A stretch of DNA of 64,000 nucleotides from an uncultured Methanomicrobiales archaeon (GTDB lineage: Archaea > Halobacteriota > Methanomicrobia > Methanomicrobiales > Methanospirillaceae), in the NCBI GenBank assembly GCA_949320185.1, contig CASGHK010000023.1, positions 1-64,000 on the forward strand. Direction: 5' to 3'. A program made the translations under genes and the position numbers. The notes under the pieces are model-generated. The model ran no database searches, was not told where the DNA came from, and was given only the letters and a program-made list of their open reading frames with translations. Numbering within the stretch: position 1 is the stretch's first letter; the number at the start of each line of letters is the position of its first letter. Of this stretch, positions 61,294 to 64,000 are shown piece after piece.

Positions 61294-62979
61294 CTACCGG
61301 TGCGTCAGGTACGCGACCACGCCGTCCGGGCCGACGCTGTCGACCCGGACAAAGCCGACGCGCTCGAACTGGATGACGCGGTCGACCTTCTCGGCGACGG
61401 CAGGTTCGCACACCCCGTGAACGTCACCCTCCGGCCGGCAAAGAGTGCATGGGAGGGTGGCCCCGAGGGGGAGCCACTGCACGATCGGGGCGTGGGCCGC
61501 CCGCGCCTCGGCGAGGTCATCGCCGGCATAGGTGAAGCGTGTGCGGTCCTGGTCCGTTCCCATCCTGACGTTGAAGAGGTCCTTTAGTCGGAGCATCGAG
61601 ACATCCTGGTCGAGCTCGTCTTTCGGGACGAGCACCACCCGGTCGAACCCGAGTTCCCGCGTGCCCCGAGCTGGGTCCCCCGGGTGCCGGAGGGGGCGGG
61701 AGACCTGGGGCATGGCTCCCGTCACCTCGACGGTGACGGGCTCTGGGACGAACCAGAGCCGGTCCGCCTCCGGGTCCACCAGCTGCCGGTTCTCAGCGAA
61801 CAGGTTCTCCCACGAGTACTGGATGTCGGTCTCCCCGCAGCCGATCGCGAGCATCGACCGCTTCACGGCTTCAGGCCGGATCCCTCGCCTCGCCAGAGCC
61901 CGGAGGGTGCCGAGCCGGATATCGTCCCAGCCGCCGTATCGCCCTTCGGCGATCCCGGCGCGCATCTCCGAGGTCGAGAGGACGACACCCTCGATCCCCA
62001 TCCGTCCGTAGTGCCGGAAGTGCGGTGGAGTCCAGCCGAACCAGTCGTAGATGAACTGCTGGCGCCGTGTGTTGGCGATGTGGTCCTTGCCTCGGATCAC
62101 GTGGGTGCACCCGAGCAGGTGGTCGTCGATCGCGACCGAGAAGTTCATCAGCGGGTAGACGGTCGCGTCCACGCGCGGGTGAAGCGTCGAGGTGAGGACC
62201 CGGAACGCCGGAAAGTCGCGGAGCGCCGGGTCGGGATGCTCGAGGTCGGTGCGGACGCGCAGCGACGCCTCTCCCTCGGCATACTCCCCCGCGAGCATCG
62301 CCTCGAACCGCGCCAGGCTCTCCTCTGTCTCCTGGGAGCGGCAGGGGCAGGCCCGCTTTGCCTGCCGGAGCTCGCGGAACCGTTCGTTCTCGCAGGTACA
62401 GAGGTAGGCCCCGCCGCGCTCGATCAGCCGGCGAGCATAGTCGTAGTAGGTCTCGAGCCGGTCCGACTGGAAGACGGTCTCGGTGATCGCGCACTCGAGC
62501 CAGGCGATGTCCTCGGGGACCGTCTCGTAGGCGGCGGGGTCGACCCTCTTCGGGTCCGTGTCCTCGATCCGGAGGATATATCGGCCGCCGTACCGCCGGA
62601 CGTAGGCGTCGTTCAGGGCGGCAGCGCGGGCGTGCCCGAGGTGGAGCGGGCCCGAAGGGTTCGGGGCGAACCGCATCACGACCCCGTTCTCGGCGTCGGG
62701 GAGCGGGGGGAGCGCGTACCGGTCGCGCACCCGCTCCTCCCGGACCGCGAGGAGCTCTGGGGCGAGAGACGCGAGGCGGGCCTCCCGCTCCTCGTGCGAG
62801 AGGGCGTCGACCTCGGCGATCACCCCGTCGATCAGGGCCTTTGCCTCCTGTGCCCGGGAGCGAAGCTCGGGATACCGGCCCATCACGGCACCGATGATCG
62901 CCCCTCCACGGGGGGTGCTCCGGTGCTTCACCGCGTTCTCAAGCGCGTGGACGAGAAGTCGCTCGGCGAGGTCGTCCAC
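61294..62979 (-). CDS. gltX: Glutamate-tRNA ligase (archaeal type)
   Basis: A 561-residue class I aminoacyl-tRNA synthetase. Start is taken as GTG 62979 (VDDLAERLLVHALENAVKH), one base after the idsA stop; ATG 63009 is the alternative. The catalytic HIGH-like motif is FAPNPSGPLHLGHARAAALN, the KMSKS-like region is VVLSTSEMRAGIAEG, and the anticodon-binding domain follows. Archaeal GluRS lacks the bacterial C-terminal type. It sits between idsA and cruF in one run, so carotenoid genes may share its transcript. Confidence 0.95.
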   Translation of the reverse strand: MDDLAERLLVHALENAVKHRSTPRGGAIIGAVMGRYPELRSRAQEAKALIDGVIAEVDALSHEEREARLASLAPELLAVREERVRDRYALPPLPDAENGVVMRFAPNPSGPLHLGHARAAALNDAYVRRYGGRYILRIEDTDPKRVDPAAYETVPEDIAWLECAITETVFQSDRLETYYDYARRLIERGGAYLCTCENERFRELRQAKRACPCRSQETEESLARFEAMLAGEYAEGEASLRVRTDLEHPDPALRDFPAFRVLTSTLHPRVDATVYPLMNFSVAIDDHLLGCTHVIRGKDHIANTRRQQFIYDWFGWTPPHFRHYGRMGIEGVVLSTSEMRAGIAEGRYGGWDDIRLGTLRALARRGIRPEAVKRSMLAIGCGETDIQYSWENLFAENRQLVDPEADRLWFVPEPVTVEVTGAMPQVSRPLRHPGDPARGTRELGFDRVVLVPKDELDQDVSMLRLKDLFNVRMGTDQDRTRFTYAGDDLAEARAAHAPIVQWLPLGATLPCTLCRPEGDVHGVCEPAVAEKVDRVIQFERVGFVRVDSVGPDGVVAYLTHR

Positions 62980-62980
62980 C

Positions 62981-63943
62981 TTATGCGCCCCGCGAGACGA
63001 AGTACTCACCGAGGGCGATGAGGAGACGACGCTCCTCGGTGTCCGGGAGGGTTCGAAGGAGAGAAGAGGCGTCCCGCACGATCCGGCGGGCCTTCTCCTG
63101 GACCTCCTCGATCACCCCGTGGTCGGAGAGGAGGCCGATCAGGTCCTCGCACTCGGCCTCGGTCAGCGGGCGACGATAGGGGGCGAGGTCGATGCCCTTC
63201 TCGCGAGCCGTGATCGTGATCAGGGTCGACTTGCCCTCGCGTATGTCGGAGCCGCGGTCCTTGCCGCTCGTCCCCGGGGGAGCGAGCAGGTCGATCAGGT
63301 CGTCCTGGATCTGGAACGCGACGCCACAGGCGAGGCCGAACCGGTGGAGGACCTCGACCTGGGGATCGCTCGCCCCGGCGAGGACCGCCCCGATCGCGGC
63401 GGACGCCGCGTAGAGGGCGCCCGTCTTCTTCTCGACCATCTCCAGGTACTCGCCCTCCGTCACGTCGTCACGGTCGGAGAACGACATGTCCAGGTGCTGG
63501 CCCAGGCAGAGCTCGTCGCAGGTGATCGCGAGCATACCCACCGCCCGGAGCCGTGCGGTCTCGGGGGTGATCGCCCCGACGAGGAACGAGAATGCCCGCG
63601 AGTAGAGCACATCGCCGGCCAGGATCGCGGTCGGCTCGTTCCAGCGGTGGTTCACGGTCGGCACACCGCGCCGAAACGAGTCCCGGTCCATGATGTCGTC
63701 GTGGATCAGGGTGAACGTGTGGGTCAGTTCGAGCGCCAGCGCGGCCGGCATCAGGTCTTGGGACGAGTTCGGGCGCACCGCGTCGGCGGCGAGCATCATC
63801 AGCGCGGGGCGGAGGCGCTTGCCCCCGGCGGTCAGCAGGTGAGCAGCCGCCCGGTTCAGGTCCCCCACGGGGGCACCGAAGTACCGGTCGATCAGGCGGT
63901 CGACATGTTCGGCCGCGTCTTCGAGATAGGCATCCAGTTCCAT
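62981..63943 (-). CDS. idsA: Geranylgeranyl diphosphate synthase (polyprenyl synthetase)
   Basis: A 320-residue trans-prenyltransferase forming GGPP from IPP and allylic diphosphates. First Asp-rich motif LIHDDIMDRDSFRRG, second AFQIQDDLIDLLAPPGTSGK, plus GGKRLRPALMML. GGPP feeds both archaeal membrane lipids and phytoene synthase. First complete gene of the run at the right edge, 9 bases after the previous gene. Confidence 0.94.
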   Translation of the reverse strand: MELDAYLEDAAEHVDRLIDRYFGAPVGDLNRAAAHLLTAGGKRLRPALMMLAADAVRPNSSQDLMPAALALELTHTFTLIHDDIMDRDSFRRGVPTVNHRWNEPTAILAGDVLYSRAFSFLVGAITPETARLRAVGMLAITCDELCLGQHLDMSFSDRDDVTEGEYLEMVEKKTGALYAASAAIGAVLAGASDPQVEVLHRFGLACGVAFQIQDDLIDLLAPPGTSGKDRGSDIREGKSTLITITAREKGIDLAPYRRPLTEAECEDLIGLLSDHGVIEEVQEKARRIVRDASSLLRTLPDTEERRLLIALGEYFVSRGA

Positions 63944-63952
63944 GTTCCTCTC

Positions 63953-64000
63953 CTAGTGTATCTTCACCCGCTGCCCGTTCTGCATCAGGTGTATGTCGCT
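63953..64000 (-). CDS. C-terminal end of an unidentified gene cut by the window edge (possibly RNase J)
   Basis: Only 15 codons and the stop are visible (SDIHLMQNGQRVKIH, TAG at complement 63953-63955). It reads in the same direction as idsA and ends 9 bases before its ATG. In many methanogens the gene before idsA is an archaeal RNase J, and isoprenoid genes (idi2, ipk, mvk) precede it. The fragment is too short to decide. Confidence 0.4.
   Translation of the reverse strand, partial: SDIHLMQNGQRVKIH

Noticed and set aside
61684-63021. 445-residue plus-strand ORF
   Set aside because: Antisense of gltX; no recognisable domain.

Overview
This window comes from a high-GC methanogenic archaeon, most likely of the order Methanomicrobiales. 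The evidence is a block of methanogen-only genes (atwA and methanogenesis marker proteins 3, 6, 5, 15, 17, 7 and, elsewhere, 14), archaeal lipid genes (CDP-archaeol synthase, tetraether synthase), aIF5A, methanogen DUF families (2115, 2193, 2180, 4013), archaeal TATA-box promoters and many ATGA-type translational overlaps. The species cannot be named from sequence alone.

Layout. 1-7 kb: a plus-strand operon for activation of methyl-coenzyme M reductase (MCR), truncated at the left edge, ending in an AhpD-like protein. 7-11 kb: a HI0933-type flavoprotein, a SIS-domain sugar-phosphate isomerase, a SulP anion transporter split by an in-frame UGA, and a universal stress protein. 11-23 kb: an accessory region of low gene density with surface lipoproteins (three-PKD protein, TPR lipoprotein), a PAS histidine kinase, a zinc-ribbon/phospholipase C-like pair, and at least four decayed genes (ABC-2 permease, DUF488, a second copy of a secreted protein, a C-terminal kinase fragment). 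23-31 kb: envelope and sensing proteins (beta-helix protein, a lipoprotein with two SBP3 domains and a Cache domain, a CBM6 protein, a three-Cache lipoprotein), an acetyltransferase and a receiver-PAS-PAS protein.

31-45 kb: aquaporin/DUF2180/DUF2193, DUF2115, malic enzyme, aIF5A, inositol monophosphatase/FBPase, NAD kinase, DUF169, the grpE-dnaK-dnaJ heat-shock operon, and a bifunctional PurH. 45-51.6 kb: an FMN-binding protein, DUF4013, flavodoxin, a GT2 glycosyltransferase and the operon carS-pyrE-purD-argF. 51.7-57 kb: tetraether lipid synthase (divergent from carS), an ornithine cyclodeaminase/alanine dehydrogenase family protein, the RimK-type ligase MptN, methanogenesis marker 14 with a small partner, and a small winged-helix protein.

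57-64 kb: a tightly coupled minus-strand run encoding GGPP synthase, glutamyl-tRNA synthetase, a CruF-like carotenoid hydratase, CrtI-like desaturase, phytoene synthase and a UbiA-type prenyltransferase resembling lycopene elongase. Together they predict a C50 (bacterioruberin-like) carotenoid pathway fed directly by isoprenoid synthesis, which is unusual for a strict anaerobe. I regard this as the most interesting system in the window. No rRNA, tRNA, CRISPR array or intact transposase was seen.
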